Shown here: positions 1 to 11,975 of the stretch, in pieces
Layout: each line of letters starts with the position of its first letter
Numbering within the stretch: the first letter of the stretch is position 1
Source of the DNA: Hanleya hanleyi
Lineage: Eukaryota > Mollusca > Polyplacophora > Lepidopleurida > Hanleyidae
Direction: 5' to 3'
DNA: 64,000 nucleotides
NCBI GenBank assembly: GCA_036873755.1
Contig: JAVTVY010018742.1
Span: 1-64,000 of the forward strand
Made by a program: the position numbers and the translations under genes
The notes under the pieces: model-generated
What the model saw: the letters and a program-made list of their open reading frames with translations, nothing else
What the model was told of the DNA's origin: nothing
The model's database searches: none

Positions 1-2760
1 ATATGTTGACATATTTAGACAAAGCTACCATATGTGGTGAAAACATGCTGCTGGTTGGTGATTTAAACTATGATATGTTACGAGACACCAAAAGCATACC
101 TTTGTCTAACATATGTGACTCATTTGATCTGACCAATATGGTCAAAACCCCGACATGTTTTGTTAAGAACTCAGTTCCATCTCTAAATGATGTTATTTTA
201 ACAAACCAGCCTAGGTACCTTTTCAACACTTTTACTTTTGATACTGGTTTGAGTGACTGGCACCATATGGTGTGTACAATTATGAAAGAATCGGTCACAC
301 ATATAAAGAAACAGAAAGTAACATATAGAAGTTACAAAAATTTTAATGACGAGGATTTTAAATTAAACCTTGGACAAGTACCTTTCCATGTAGCCGATAT
401 ATTTGATGACATGGATGATACATACTGGGCATATGAACATCTGCTTACTGATGTCATTGAAAATCATGCTCCAGTCAAAACCAGGTTCCCCAAGAAACAA
501 ACCCCATACATGAATAGCAATTTACGTAAGGCTATTTACAAGAAAAGAATGCTATTTAACAAGTACAAAAATGTTAAGTCAAAGCAAAACTGGGAAATTT
601 ACAGAACCCAGAGAAATGTAGTTACAAAAATCAAACGTCAGTCTATCAGAAATTACTTTCATGAGCGATGCTCTGAGGGACCAAAATCCAAGGATTTCTG
701 GCCTACTATCAAACCCTTCCTATCAAATAATAATAAATGCCAGGATAATACAATAATACTACTTGAAGACGGAAAAGTTATTTCTGAGCAGACAGATCTG
801 TCTGCGAGACACTAAACACCCACTTTGCAAATATTGCTAGTGATATAGGCACTGATATGGCTAAAGATCCACATCCTAGTACCCAAGCTATCAATGTGAA
901 CCATACTGACTTGCCTGTTTTTAATTTCCAACCCATAAAAGTCAACAATACAACTGAGTACATCAGAGAGATTAGCTCCAAAAAGGCAATAGGTGTTGAT
1001 AACATCTCGTCCAAAATATTGAATATAGGATGTGATATACTTGCGCCTACAATGACGAATTTAATCAACAAAAGCTTTCAAACTAAAACTTTCCCTGATA
1101 GACTTAAGCAGGCGCGGGTCACTCCAATATACAAAAAGAATGACCCATTAGATAAAGGGAATTATAGGCCGGTCAGCATACTACCAGCTGTCTCCAAAGT
1201 ATTTGAGAAAGCTGTATTTGCTCAGTTATCTGCCCACTTTGACAGTATTTTTCATACCTTCCTTGCCGCTTTTCGAAAAGGATTTGGCTGTCAGACTACG
1301 TTACTTCGCCTTGTTGAAGACTGGAAAAAAGCCTTAGATGAAAATAAATATACAGCTGCCATACTAATGGATCTTTCTAAGGCTTTTGACTGTCTCCCTC
1401 ACAGTCTGTTACTGGACAAACTTAAGGCGTACGGACTGTCCAACGACGCAGTTGAATTAATAGGGAGTTACCTAACCAATCGCAAGCAGCTAGTCAAACT
1501 AGGTGCTTTTTCAGCTCGTGGTCCGAGGTTAGAAAAGGTGTCCCACAAGGGTCAATTATGGGACCACTTTTGTTCAATATCTTTTTAAATGATATTTTCT
1601 ATTTTATCAAAGAAGGTAAACTTTACAATTACGCAGACGACAATACTCTGTCCTATGTACATCCTGATCTGCGTGTACTCGTCAACACTATTCAAAGAGA
1701 AAGTGATGTTTTAATTGACTGGTTCACGGATAATAATATGCAGGCTAACCCAGATAAATTTCAAGCCCTTTGTGTTGGTAAAAAGACCCACGACCAGTGT
1801 GACTCTTTTATTGTGAAAGGGGTCCAAATTAAGTGCGAAGACTCGGTGAAACTTTTGGGTGTAGATATTGACTACCAACTTAATTTTAATAAACATATAT
1901 CTGAATTGTGTCGTAAAGCCTCACGTCAGCTCAATGTTCTTCGAAGACTCAGCCGTTTCCTCACTACTGCGGGGAAACTTGTCATATACAAATCTTTTAT
2001 CCTTTCAAATTTTAATTACTGCCCACTCGTTTGGCATTTTTGTGGTAAAACAAATACAAGTAAACTTGAACAAATTCAGTATCGAGCCCTCCGTTTTGTC
2101 TTCAATGATACAAATATCTCAAAAAAAGATCTTTTGCAAAAAGCTCGATTACCAAACCTACAGTTGAGCAGACTGAGAAATATGGCACTGGAGACATACA
2201 AAATTATAAATGGGCTGTCTCCTGAATATCTAGCTGATCTGATTAAAGTGAAAAATTCACATTATTCATTTAGGTACCAAAATACTACAAATATACCTAG
2301 CATTCGCTCCGAAAGGTATGGTAGGCAGTCGTTCCGCTTCGCTGCTCCCCAGGTATGGAACAGTCTGCCCAATGACATAAGGACCGCGGACTCCTATGCT
2401 CAGTTCCGCAGACTCATCCGTATCTGGGAAGGACCTACATGTAGCTGTGCAGCATGTGGATGACTGTCGACCAACTCGGTAACCACATGTAGTATTTTGA
2501 CGTACATATATCTCCTATTATAAAACTGTCCTGTGCATATATTTAATATCGCACATCTGATGTTTAAGTATCACGTATTACCATGCATGTGTACGTGATA
2601 CATGTATTAGTATTTTGTATATATATGTCTGTATTTTAATATCTATTTTTATTTTTTATTGTTTCACTTTTATCTGTGTTGGTCGGTGAAATAGCTTGTA
2701 CAAGCTAATGTTTTATATTTAACTATTGTACCGACGTTAAATAAAGCTTCTTGAATCTTG
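1..2760 (+). mobile_element. Jockey/CR1-like non-LTR retrotransposon, 3' part
   Basis: This is the 3' portion of a LINE, cut by the window edge. It runs from the C-terminal half of the endonuclease through reverse transcriptase to a cysteine-rich C terminus, then a 300-bp 3' UTR. The UTR ends in AATAAAGCTTCTTGAATCTTGAT, where TTGAATCTTGAT resembles the short tail repeat of CR1/jockey-group elements rather than a poly(A) tail. At least two reading-frame breaks show a dead or decaying copy. The clade within jockey/CR1/L2 cannot be settled by eye. Confidence 0.88.
3..2463 (+). pseudogene. LINE ORF2: endonuclease-reverse transcriptase, frameshifted
   Basis: The product nicks target DNA and primes reverse transcription of the element RNA. 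The first segment (3-815) holds the endonuclease C-terminal half: GDLNYD, SLNDVILTN and SDWHH match the conserved GD-N, DLI and SDH motifs of the exonuclease-endonuclease-phosphatase fold. The second (857-1588) holds the reverse transcriptase fingers and palm, with YRPVSILP and MDLSKAFDCL, whose aspartates include a catalytic metal ligand. The third (1558-2463) holds YADD, the catalytic motif, and ends GPTCSCAACG, a cysteine-rich tail common in this LINE group. The frame changes near 795-805, where the shifted frame reads on as LNTHFANIASDIG, and again near 1515-1536 just before GVPQGSIMGPLL. Both breaks fall inside conserved protein, so they are mutations or sequence errors, not introns. Confidence 0.88.
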
Positions 2761-3770
2761 ATATTCTCCGAAGTGCATTTTGATGACAACAACAGATAGA
2801 CACGCATTTTATGGTGTGTATATGTAGGTCTTATGTGGGCATTATGTACCCTTTTTCATCTTTCATGGGGTCACTTTCTCCAACCCCATAGCTATCTGTA
2901 ACAAAGAATTATGGTTTTTAATCAAACAAAATTCCTCCCTCTATGAGCATTGGCCCGTTAAAAACTTCTTTCTTTCACTTTACCTGTGGCCACCTCAACA
3001 CTGTCCTGATGAAGACCCAAACAGAACTACATGAAATGGACCATTTCCTACTACTCTACAGCATGATGAATTTAAAATATGTAGGAAATGATAGAAATTG
3101 CTGTGAAATTACAGAACCAGGAATGAAAAGCATGTCCTTGCAGAATTTCAGTTGTAAACTTCAATTCTGAGCTGCAAATTAATACAAAAAAAAAGAAGAA
3201 ACTTTTGATGTAGGTTTGCCTGGAGCAAATCTGGCTAAACTACATTTGGCTTTGATGTTTGCTTAATTCGGAGGCAATTACGTTTTTGTTCTATTCCACT
3301 TAGCAAATGGAAAATGATATAATTTGAGTTCTATAATGGACAGATCATTATTATGACAATTGAGCTTTACGGCAAAGTGATAATCAGAAAATGATTGTTA
3401 ATCATGTATTGGACTAGAGTTTGACAAGAGATTCCATGGGTGCTTGAAAACCTGGGAAGTCCTTGAATTTCATGTAGCCAATTTTCACTGAAAGTATTTG
3501 GTTTGAAGTACATTGTATTATTTTGGTCTGTTGGTCCTGAAGAGTCCTTGAATTTTAGCATTGATAAAACTGTTCCCTTATGTTAATTACGTCATTTTAT
3601 GATATTTGCGAGCATTCAAGTATTGATAATGCAAGTCGCTGTGTATGTAATGCTTGAATGGTGCTTTCAAGTCCTAGAAAAATATTGATTTAGGTCTTTG
3701 AAAGTCTTTTTTTCTAAGAAGGGTGGAAACCTGGGTTGATTGACATTATCTGTTGAATTGTTCAGTTTTT
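2761..3770. other. No gene seen
   Basis: AT-rich non-coding DNA. Phrases such as TCCTTGAATTT near 3460 and 3545 and GTCTTTGAAAGTC near 3693 resemble the GTCATGGAATTT phrases of the element at 12310-12822, so part of this stretch may be an old relative of it. No supported reading frame. Confidence 0.4.
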
Positions 3771-4080
3771 ACCCCTCGACCAATTTTGGCCTAGGGGTAT
3801 TGTCATCATAAAGAATGTATGTATGTCCGTCCATATATGTGAACGAGATATCTGCAAAATGGTTCCACTGATGAATTACAAATTTGGTATGCTTACTTAC
3901 CTAGTCAATAGCCAGATGTCTAAAATTTATTTATTTGTTTTTTTTATTCAGTCCATCAGTCTAGAGCCAGTCTCGGGCATGTCATACATATACATTTCAC
4001 AGGAATGAAATTTTTAAAAGCATTATTTGCAGAAAAACAGTAGATTGTACTTCGTGGCAACTGTACATGTAATTCACATT
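3771..4080 (+). repeat. Solo hairpin-headed tandem-core repeat start
   Basis: It begins ACCCCTCGACCAATTTTGG and closes with CCTAGGGGTATTGTCATCAT, an imperfect hairpin that runs into a short GTATGTATGTCCGTCC stretch. The same head (ACCCCTCGGCC, inverted copy, then GGTATTGT and GTCC repeats) recurs at 13071, 56047, 59773 and 63215. This copy has only a little downstream core sequence, so its right limit is a guess. Confidence 0.6.
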
Positions 4081-4296
4081 TATATATACAGTACAAGGCA
4101 GAGATAACTTGATCCTAAACGCGAGCTAAAAAAATCATTTTCCCGACTATAATTTATTAATCTCAATCGGAAAATGCACCTCAATCGCGCAAAAACAAAA
4201 GCATAATCGCGACTGAGATGCGTCGACCGTACGCCGTAAGTGTAATGATACTGCATGACGCGATCAGAACAAGTCGCGTGTTGTAAATAAACGGGC

Positions 4297-5150
4297 CCCT
4301 TTGCTACTTGCCGAGTCTCCTTTGTCCGCCTTGTATGCTCGGATGAATGCATGCGGGAGGATTTTGTTATGGACCGTCTTTTTTTTGAAGCAATATATTT
4401 GCATGTAGCTTGATTGAAACCCCGCTAAATATATATATTTTCAGAAAGCCCATACTTTAATTAATCTGTCCTTCAAAATATCTTACACGTTTGTGTCTAA
4501 AATAAACCCAGAACAGGCGAGAAAATAAAACAAACAAAAAAAACTTTGATTTCGGCAACATTACCTTGCATCTATGTCCCAGCCCAACGATATTTTCCAT
4601 AAAAAAATCTCATCATGATTCGCCCAATTCAAGTGGACGATCGTGCTAAAATACCAGTACATCATCCCTGTGGGTTTTAATCCGACATGTAAATCCGAGA
4701 AACTCTTTATTTCCATTGTAAATCCAAGTCAGCTCGCTAAAGTTTTCTATGCGATAAATTCACTCGGCACTGAAGACTGACACACAGACAGACAGCCGGC
4801 CAATCGCTGCGATTGTCTCACAGCCTTTCTTACGTTGACCTCATTCTCAACTAATCAGCTTCACGGTATTAACCAGCTCATGCAGTCGACCTTGTTTTAT
4901 CGAACGAATATTCATGATGATGACATGTCTATTCAATCAAATTCTTCATTATTTCTTTGTTATTTGCTAAATCACTCATCATAGGTCGAAAGTGGGGGAA
5001 ATGACCTATGGAATGAGGCCAATATCTCCCACATGCATGCTACCGCGGGAAATGAGATTTCGATGGCGTTCAGAATGGTCCAAAAAAACGGCAAATTCTC
5101 AAATTCTCAATTTCTATCACAATGAAGGTACGTCTTCAATAAAAATTGAA
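4297..5150 (+). mobile_element. piggyBac-like non-autonomous element, left part
   Basis: Closely matches the complete copy at 13372-14431, starting at CCCTTTGCTACTTGCC and running to the phrase ACGTCTTCAATAAAA. The TTAA at the left edge is gone. The missing right part reappears as a degraded piece near 7194-7260 (GATGTGGACTAT, GACGAACATTTTAC), as if later DNA had been inserted between the halves. It encodes no recognisable protein. Confidence 0.7.
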
Positions 5151-5574
5151 CTAGAGGTTCCGCTTTGACCCTTGAGTCGCCGCTCCGGCATGAAGCCTAT
5201 GCTAGTTGTTTTTTTAAGCAAAAACATACGTCTCCCCCAACCTCCCACCTTGCCTTGAGTGGGCACATAATTTAAGGAAAAGTGCTATAAAATGAATGTA
5301 GCAATAAGTATCCTAAACAAAGCTGCGCATCTAAAAATATTAATTACAAAGAGGCGATTTTCATTGTTGCAGTAACCCAGTGGGGATTCGGGATTTATAT
5401 AGCAATGAGTGGATTGCCGACATCTACAGCGTCCAACCAATGTGAAATACATGTAATTGTGAAGCATCAACTATTTCGAAACTGATCACATTATAGGAAA
5501 GATGCAAAACATACAAGAGCCACACCTATAGTATACATGCTGTACCGTATAGAAGTTTCATGCATCTGCCTTCA

Positions 5575-7100
5575 TTAGTTTTCAAGATATGGAGTGAACA
5601 AAAATTGGACAGACAGATAAGCACATTTTGCATGGACCCACGCAAGCACTAGCTCACACCAAAACCTAATTAGATCATAAGGCCATTTCAATGAAGCTTC
5701 CATCCAAGTTTGGCGAAATTCCGTGGGGCAGTTCTCCAGATATCTTGCAGACAAGGCTTGTATATACATGTACAAGTAGATGGACGGATGGATGGACATG
5801 AACGAACGCTCACACACACACACCAAAACCTAATCAGACGAGGGGCTATCCCAATGAAGCTTCCATCCAAGTTTGGTGAAATTCCGTCGAGTAGTTCTCC
5901 AGATATCTTGCAGAAAAAATCTGTATAAACATGAACAATTAGATGGACAGACGGACGATGGACATGGATAAATGCACACACACCCAAACCTAATCAAATG
6001 AGGGGGCTATCCCAATGAACCTTCCATCTAAGTTTGGTGAAATTCTGTCTAGTAGTTCTTCAGATATATTGCAGAAAGGGCCTGTATATACGTATACATG
6101 TACAAGTACATGGACAGACGGATGGACACCGAACATGGACAAATGCACACACAAACCAAAACCTAATCAGATGAGAGGGCTATCCCAATAAAGCTTCCAT
6201 CCAAGTTTGGTAACTTCCGTCAAGTAGTTCTCCAGATATCTTGCAGACAAGGCCTGTATATACATGTACCAGTAGATGAACGGAAGGATGGACACGGATG
6301 AATGCATGCACACATACAACAAAACCTGATCAAATGAGGGGGCTATCCCAATGAAGCTTCCTTCCAAGTTTGTTGAAATTCAATTCAGTAGTTCTCAAGA
6401 TATCTTGCAGACAAGGCCTGTATATACATGTACAAGTAGATGGACGGACGGACAACGGACACGGATGAACGCATGCACACACACCTAAACCTAATCAAAT
6501 GAGGGGGCTGTCCCAATGAAGCTTCCATCCAAGTTTGATGAAATTCCATCCAGTAGTTCACAAGATATCTTGCAGACAAGGCCTGTATATACATGTACAA
6601 GTAGATGGACGGACGGACGGACACTGGGCATGGATGAATGCACACACACACACCAAAACCTAATCAAATGAGGGGGCTATCCCACTGAAGCTTCCATCCA
6701 AGTTTGGTGAAATTCCATCCGTCCAGTAGTTCTCAAGATATCTTGCAGACAAGGCCTGTATATACATGTACAAGTAGATGGACGGACGGACGGACACCGG
6801 ACACGGATGAATGCACACACATACACCAAAACTTAATCAAATGAGGGGGCTATCCCAATGAAGCTTCCATACAAGTTTGGTGAAATTCCATCCAGTAGTT
6901 CTCCCGATATCTTGCAGACAAGCCCTGTATATACATGTACAAGTAGATGGACGGACGGACGGACACCGGACACGGATGAATGCACACACACACACCAAAA
7001 CCTAATCAAATGAGGGGGCTATCCCAATGAAGCTTCCATCCAAGTTTGGTGAAATTCCATCCAGTAGTTCTCAAGATATCTTGCAGACAAGCCAAGGGGA
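5575..7100. repeat. Tandem array, about nine ~165-bp units
   Basis: Each unit contains AGATATCTTGCAGACAAGG, a TACATGTACAAGTAGATGG segment, a GGACGGACGGAC run, an ACACACAC run, CCAAAACCTAATCAAATGAG and GAAGCTTCCATCCAAGTTTG. Unit starts recur every 163-173 bp from about 5658 to 6995. Open frames across it simply read the repeat and are not genes. Tandem cores joined to GGAC/GTCC tetranucleotides resemble the pearl/HINE-type non-autonomous elements described in molluscs; that link is an inference. Confidence 0.85.
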
Positions 7101-7157
7101 CGGACAGACATCCATCCAACCAGACAGACATCCATCCAGACAGACAGCACAAACACT

Positions 7158-7190
7158 AGATGTCTCCCCCCAACATAGTTGGGGGAGACA
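7158..7190. repeat. Hairpin closing the tandem-core element
   Basis: GTCTCCCCCCAACATAG and TTGGGGGAGAC form a stem of about 11 bp beside the end of the tandem array. The sequence just outside matches the piggyBac-like element, so this hairpin probably marks the end of the inserted tandem-core element. A similar word (GTCTCCCCCAACC) lies at 5230, near the other end. Confidence 0.5.
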
Positions 7191-7799
7191 TAATGATGTG
7201 GACTATCTATGAGCTTTCACTCGACGAACATTTTACGTGGTGGTCAATCCTGGCTTGTTCGGCCAACAAGACTCCATCTGACACGATCAATAAAGTAGTC
7301 CCTTTTGAAATATGCCTGTGGATCACGCTAAACCCCGAGACGATCGCGTCGACGGCTACATCGGCCGCTTTTACACGCTCACGCGTTTACAGAAAACAGT
7401 CGGGTCTAAAGCGCGTGTTCCGAAATTTATAGTCGCGACTCCTTCAATAAACTAGCGCGGGTCAGTCTCGATTACTTCGCGTTCTACTCGCGTTTAGCAT
7501 CAAGTTTTTTCTGCCTTGTACTGTATGTCTAAACCCATTCTCATGTTGCAAGATTTCTGATTTTTACGAAGGACGTTGCTCTCAAAAATAAATACTATTC
7601 TCACTGGTTCCCACTGATGCATCTTTTTCACCTCCATTTTTCACACGACTGAGTGGGTAATTTCTTATTTCCATCTTAGCTTGGTCTGACAGTTCCAAGC
7701 ATGCCAAATAGTCGAATGCAAAATGAATTAATTATGAATGGCTATTGTCAGGGGGCACGTCTCAATAAATGTTTACTTTACAACTCATAAAAATTCACC

Positions 7800-8240
7800 A
7801 TTCCACCAATTACAACCGATGTCAAGACTCTGGATGTGTAACACCAAACATGATAGTCGGCCGGCCAAAGACCTCAAAAACGCATTTAAAAACTTTCGAT
7901 GACATTTTTTGTTACAAATGGGTACCCATGCTAAATTAGTTCTTTGAGTGGTAGGGATCAAGGTAAGAGGGGATACCACCCTGATTTTGGTCAATTAAGG
8001 TCATTGTGGGACACTCTTTGGGTCAAATAAGGTCAAAAATGGGTAAAAATCGCTATAAATTAACATCCACCACATTGTTGGTTACTAATGAGTATTGAAG
8101 CTGAATTAGTTGTAAATAGTGTAGAGTCCCAGGTATTCATAGATAACACGTTTATTATAAGAATTAAGATCATTCTAGAGTAACTTTTGTGTCAAATAAG
8201 GTAAAAAAAATAGTGAAAATCGGTTATCTGCACAGTACGA
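7800..8240. repeat. ~180-bp satellite-like repeat, first block
   Basis: Diverged units share GATAACACGTTTATTAT, AGAATTAAG-TCAT, GGTCAAAAATGGG and AAAATCGGTTAT. The block resumes at 9053-9104 and at 11976-12300 after two insertions, and appears in inverted orientation at 17160-17690. The opening carries GGCCGGCCAAAGACC and GTTACAAATGGGTACCCATG, both recoverable in the inverted copy. Non-coding. Confidence 0.7.
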
Positions 8241-8241
8241 T

Positions 8242-9052
8242 AGGGGAGAGTGGGACACTATTTCTGTGACGTCACATTATTTCACATTCTCTCCAAAGTA
8301 TTTAGTTGAGCAAATCAATGTGTGCCATGCGCCAACATGGGAAGAATACCCATGCAATGCCACAGTGTTTAAGACACCAAACCGAGTGTGTTAGGATGTG
8401 GAGACGATTTCATTTTAGCGTATTTTGGGGGTGACTTGGGACAGTGTCGAGAGACATGGGACAAGGAGATGGGAGACATGGGACAACCGATGTAAAGACT
8501 TCAATGCAATCAAACTAATTTTTTTTATTTGAAAAAAATAATGGCTTAACATGGAAATGTGAACTTGCTAAAAAATTACCACTTTGCCGACAGAAGGTAA
8601 TACCAAACATATCGCAATATTCTTCGAAGGTGCAAGGAGAGATGGGACACTCTATAGGGAGACACTGTGTCCCAACTCTGCCCTGGGGGCCCAACTTAGC
8701 AAAATGGCGATTTTTTTGCTAAACTGTCCATGTCCTAGCAAATTCGGTCAGTGTCATGTGTGCCCTATATAAAAGACAATCCTGTGCCAAGATATCGGTA
8801 TCATATACGTTATATTGCGCCATATAAACAAATGGGTTTGGCCTCCAAAATCTAGCTTTTCAAGTTAAAAAAACATAAAAAGAAAGATTTACTCACTTCA
8901 ATGATTCCAGAAAACACGAGAATTGTAAATGTTGGAGGCGGTATGAAAACCAAACAGCACATGTAAGCTCAGTCTCCATTGCCTTTCACAAGGGTACTAA
9001 ATAAGGGGTGTCCCAAGTCTCCCCTGTCCCATGTGCCCCTACTCTCTCCTAC
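8242..9052. mobile_element. TIR element with GGGAGAGT ends inside the satellite
   Basis: The left end AGGGGAGAGTGGGACAC is mirrored on the right by CCCCTGTCCCATGTGCCCC followed by ACTCTCTCCTA, and GGGACA phrases recur inside near both ends. The satellite resumes directly outside. TACGAT occurs just left (8236-8241) and right (9060-9065), which may be a target duplication, but the exact boundaries are uncertain. A TGACGTCA palindrome lies at 8266. No coding capacity seen. Confidence 0.55.
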
Positions 9053-9104
9053 TAAATGTTACGATTGGGTATTCCAGTTGAATCAGTTGAATGTAGTGTA
9101 GGTT

Positions 9105-11122
9105 GGGACTCAATGACATGGCATTGGGTACATTTTGGGCAACACGTGATATGCATGTCTGCGCGTGACAAGGGAACCAATTAAATCGTCACACCATTTG
9201 GCCAGCCAATCATAGATCACCACGAGGTCAGCCCAGCTCGCCTCACTAACTGCGTTAGTCAGTCGGCTCACAGCTTGCATTGCACACAGACGTGCGATTT
9301 GTAAATGAACAGGTCAGCTTTTCAGAATTTTTTCATGCAGGTCACTCTGATCTCTTAGTTGAACAGCGGGCATTTTCCAGATTTTCATGCCAGCTAGATC
9401 ACTCTGATCTCTGTTGTAACCATGCACCTTGGCTGTTGTTACGTTATATTCTCTGTGCAGCATTGGACATGTTGGCAAACATTTAAGCCAGTCAAAACGC
9501 AGATTTCCAAATGTTTTAAGCTGTATTTTAGTTTTATCTAAGTACAATCTCTATTCAGGGTTCGCCTGGTATAGTCCATGGCATGGCATTCACAGGAGTC
9601 CCACTGAACCTCTTTATTCCAGACTGTTTAACTGGACTAGGTTGTATGAGAGCAGTCTATGCAAATCGCTCATTTTTCCATTTTGCTGTATCATATGCTT
9701 GATGTTACTATGTGCTCGAAGTGTTCAGTTGTTTGTAGTCCAAATGCATGTCTAGATTCAGTACCGACGGTAGTCAGTCAAGCAGTGTTTTAAAAAGTAT
9801 AAGCCATCAGTATATCACCCATTTCCGTGAGAGTTTTACTCGTAAAACAAATCGAGTTCAGTTGTACCCGTTTCATAGTATTGGTGATTATCTATTGCTG
9901 AACACTGTCTTAATTCCATTAATGTCATTTTTCCATTCAGAAAGGGCAGTTCGTCATGTGAGGCTTTTCAGTCTGGTACACCATGCAGGTAGCTTTTCCA
10001 AGTGCAGCAAAGGTTCCCTGCGTGGAGTCGCCTATTGTTTTCCTTGTATGACAAATAGACCTTCAGAAATGATAATTTGAAATTATGTGGTATTCTACAT
10101 GTATTTTTTATCATTCACATGTAGGTCATACACAAGTCTTGGGGTAAATTTGTATATGTACTTCCGTGTATGCGCTTAATTCAATGCTGTATCATATGCT
10201 GCATATTTATGTACGATTACGCGAACCAATGAAATGATCACTAAATGCCCATTTCTACACAGGCATACCAGAACTTGAGCAGCAGTTATGATCAAATATG
10301 GACAGCGATAATTGGTTCTTGATAAACTTTGACGTGCTATGTATCGTGATGCAAAGTATTTGCATTTTATCCCGATTGTGATGGTGGATTTCTAAGTGAT
10401 TGTATGGGTCATAGTGATATTAGTCCATCTTCTGTGTAAAGAGAACTGTATATCACATCTCGTACCAAGCAACTTATCAATGGGCATTTCCTACTGTCAC
10501 TGATCTTCAACCAATATTGGTTTAATTTAACATTCTTTGGGGAATTCGGCTGATTCTCAGCCTCCTCTTTGGGAATCACGCCAAGATGGCTTGGCTTTCT
10601 TTTCCAAATCATGATAAATGTAGCGCTATTTTACACTTTAAGCATAAAGCAGCAGCCTCTATTTCAATCCTATTGCTAGTCCTACCTACAGCAGTAGCAC
10701 GGACCGCTGGTACAAGCATTGCTGCGACATTCGGTGTTACAAGCAACACCACCTTGCTGCGATATGCGGTGTTACAAGCAACACCACATTGCTGCTGCGA
10801 CATACGGTGTTACAAGCAACACCACATTGCTGCGACATTCGGTGTTACAAGCATCACCACATTGCTGCGACATTCGGTGTTACAAGCAACACCACATTGC
10901 TGCTGCGACATACGCCCGGTGTTACAAGCAACACCACATTGCTGCGACATTCGGTGTTACAAGCAACACCACCTTCCTGCAACTTTGGGTGTTGCAAGCA
11001 GCAACACTCCTGTTCGCCTGTGTCACAAGCAGTGACATGGGCAGGTGTTACAAGCAACACCTTATTTGCCAAAATAAACTATATTAATATCAATACTAGT
11101 TTTGTTGTGTGTTGCGTAAATT
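9105..11122 (+). mobile_element. Two-copy element, full-length copy A
   Basis: Begins GGGACTCAATGACATGG and ends GTTGTGTGTTGCGTAAATT, where copy B starts at once. A ~210-bp head and the tail after 10571 are shared almost exactly with copy B; the middle (about 9311-10570) is unique to A. The tail holds a palindromic minisatellite and then a short AT-rich end. No protein is recognisable. It sits in the ~180-bp satellite, which resumes after copy B. Tandem partial copies occur in Penelope-like and some rolling-circle elements, but I cannot assign a class. Confidence 0.65.
10720..11060 (+). repeat. Palindromic minisatellite, copy A
   Basis: The repeat core GGTGTTACAAGCAACACC is a perfect 6-bp stem (GGTGTT/AACACC) with a six-base loop. 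It is followed by a 16-25 bp linker such as ACATTGCTGCGACATTC and recurs about eight times. The linkers are near-identical, so this is a minisatellite and not CRISPR-like. Open frames across it in every plus frame are artefacts of the repeat. Confidence 0.85.
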
Positions 11123-11975
11123 GGGACTCAATGACATGGCATTGAGTACATTTTGGGCAACACGTGATATGCATGTCTGCGCGTGACAAGGGAACCAATT
11201 AAATCGTCACACCATTTGGCCAGCCAATCATAGATCACCACGAGGTCAGCCCAGCTCGCCTCACTAACTGCGTTAGTCAGTCGGCTCACAGCTTGCATTG
11301 CACACAGACGTGCGATTTGTAAATGAACAACCCTCCTCCACCCTCAGTCACATCACCTTGGGCTTTACTTGTTGAACTTTCCTATGGGAATCACGCCAAG
11401 ATGGCTTGGCTTTCTTTTCCAAATCATGATAAATGTAGCGCTATTTTACACTTTAAGCATAAAGCAGCAGCCTCTATTTCAATCCTATTGCTAGTCCTAC
11501 CTACATAGTAGCACGGACCGCTGGTACAAGCATTGCTGCGACATTCGGTGTTGCAAGCAACACCACCTTGCTGCGATATGCGGTGTTACAAGCAACACCA
11601 CATTGCTGCTGCGACATACGCCCGGTGTTACAAGCAACACCACATTGCTGCGACATTCGGTGTTACAAGCATCACCACATTGCTGCGACATTCGGTGTTA
11701 CAAGCAACACCACATTGCTGCTGCGACATACGCCCGGTGTTACAAGCATCACCACATTGCTGCGACATTCGGTGTTACAAGCAACACCACATTGCTGCGA
11801 CATTCGGTGTTACAAGCAACACCACCTTCCTGCAACTTTGGGTGTTGCAAGCAGCAACACTCCTGTTCGCCTGTGTCACAAGCAGTGACATGGGCAGGTG
11901 TTACAAGCAACACCTTATTTGCCAAAATAAACTATATTAATGTCAATACTAGTTTTGTTGTGTGTTGCGTAAATT
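11123..11975 (+). mobile_element. Two-copy element, internally deleted copy B
   Basis: The same head (11123-11327) and tail (11388-11975) as copy A, but about 1.2 kb of the middle is replaced by some 60 bp including CCCTCCTCCACCCTC. It joins copy A head-to-tail without a gap, and the satellite resumes at TGGATGTAGTC. The very high identity of the shared parts points to a recent duplication or tandem insertion. Confidence 0.7.
11520..11910 (+). repeat. Palindromic minisatellite, copy B
   Basis: The same GGTGTT-N6-AACACC hairpin repeat as in copy A, with about nine units. Their order differs slightly: the CGCCC-bearing variant linker occurs twice here but once in copy A. Unit number and order have therefore changed since duplication. 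Confidence 0.8.

Larger units (their letters stand above)
4089..7523. mobile_element. TA-flanked TIR element (Tc1/mariner-like ends), composite
   Basis: The left end CAGTACAAGGCAGAGATAAC and the inverted right end CAGTACAAGGCAGAAAAAAC continue into TTGAT-CTAAACGCGAG: about 37 bp with three mismatches. TA flanks both ends (4087-4088 and 7524-7525), which fits the TA target of Tc1/mariner elements. No transposase remains. The interior is filled by a piggyBac-like piece (from 4297), a tandem array (5575-7100) and sequence around 7194-7260 resembling the far end of the piggyBac-like element. Only the ends support the class call. Confidence 0.6.

Noticed and set aside
5575..7090. Open frames on both strands across the ~165-bp array
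   Set aside because: They restate the repeat unit, include start codons in every unit, and show no domain.
8266..8273. TGACGTCA as a functional CRE
   Set aside because: It lies in a small TIR element with no gene nearby; an 8-bp palindrome alone is weak evidence.
10720..11910. CRISPR-like look: regular palindromic repeats with short spacers
   Set aside because: The 'spacers' are nearly identical, the sequence is eukaryotic, and no cas-like gene is present. It is a minisatellite.
9105..11975. LTR retrotransposon with two terminal repeats
   Set aside because: The shared segments are head and tail of each copy rather than identical termini around an internal region, and no TG...CA ends, primer site or gag-pol were seen.
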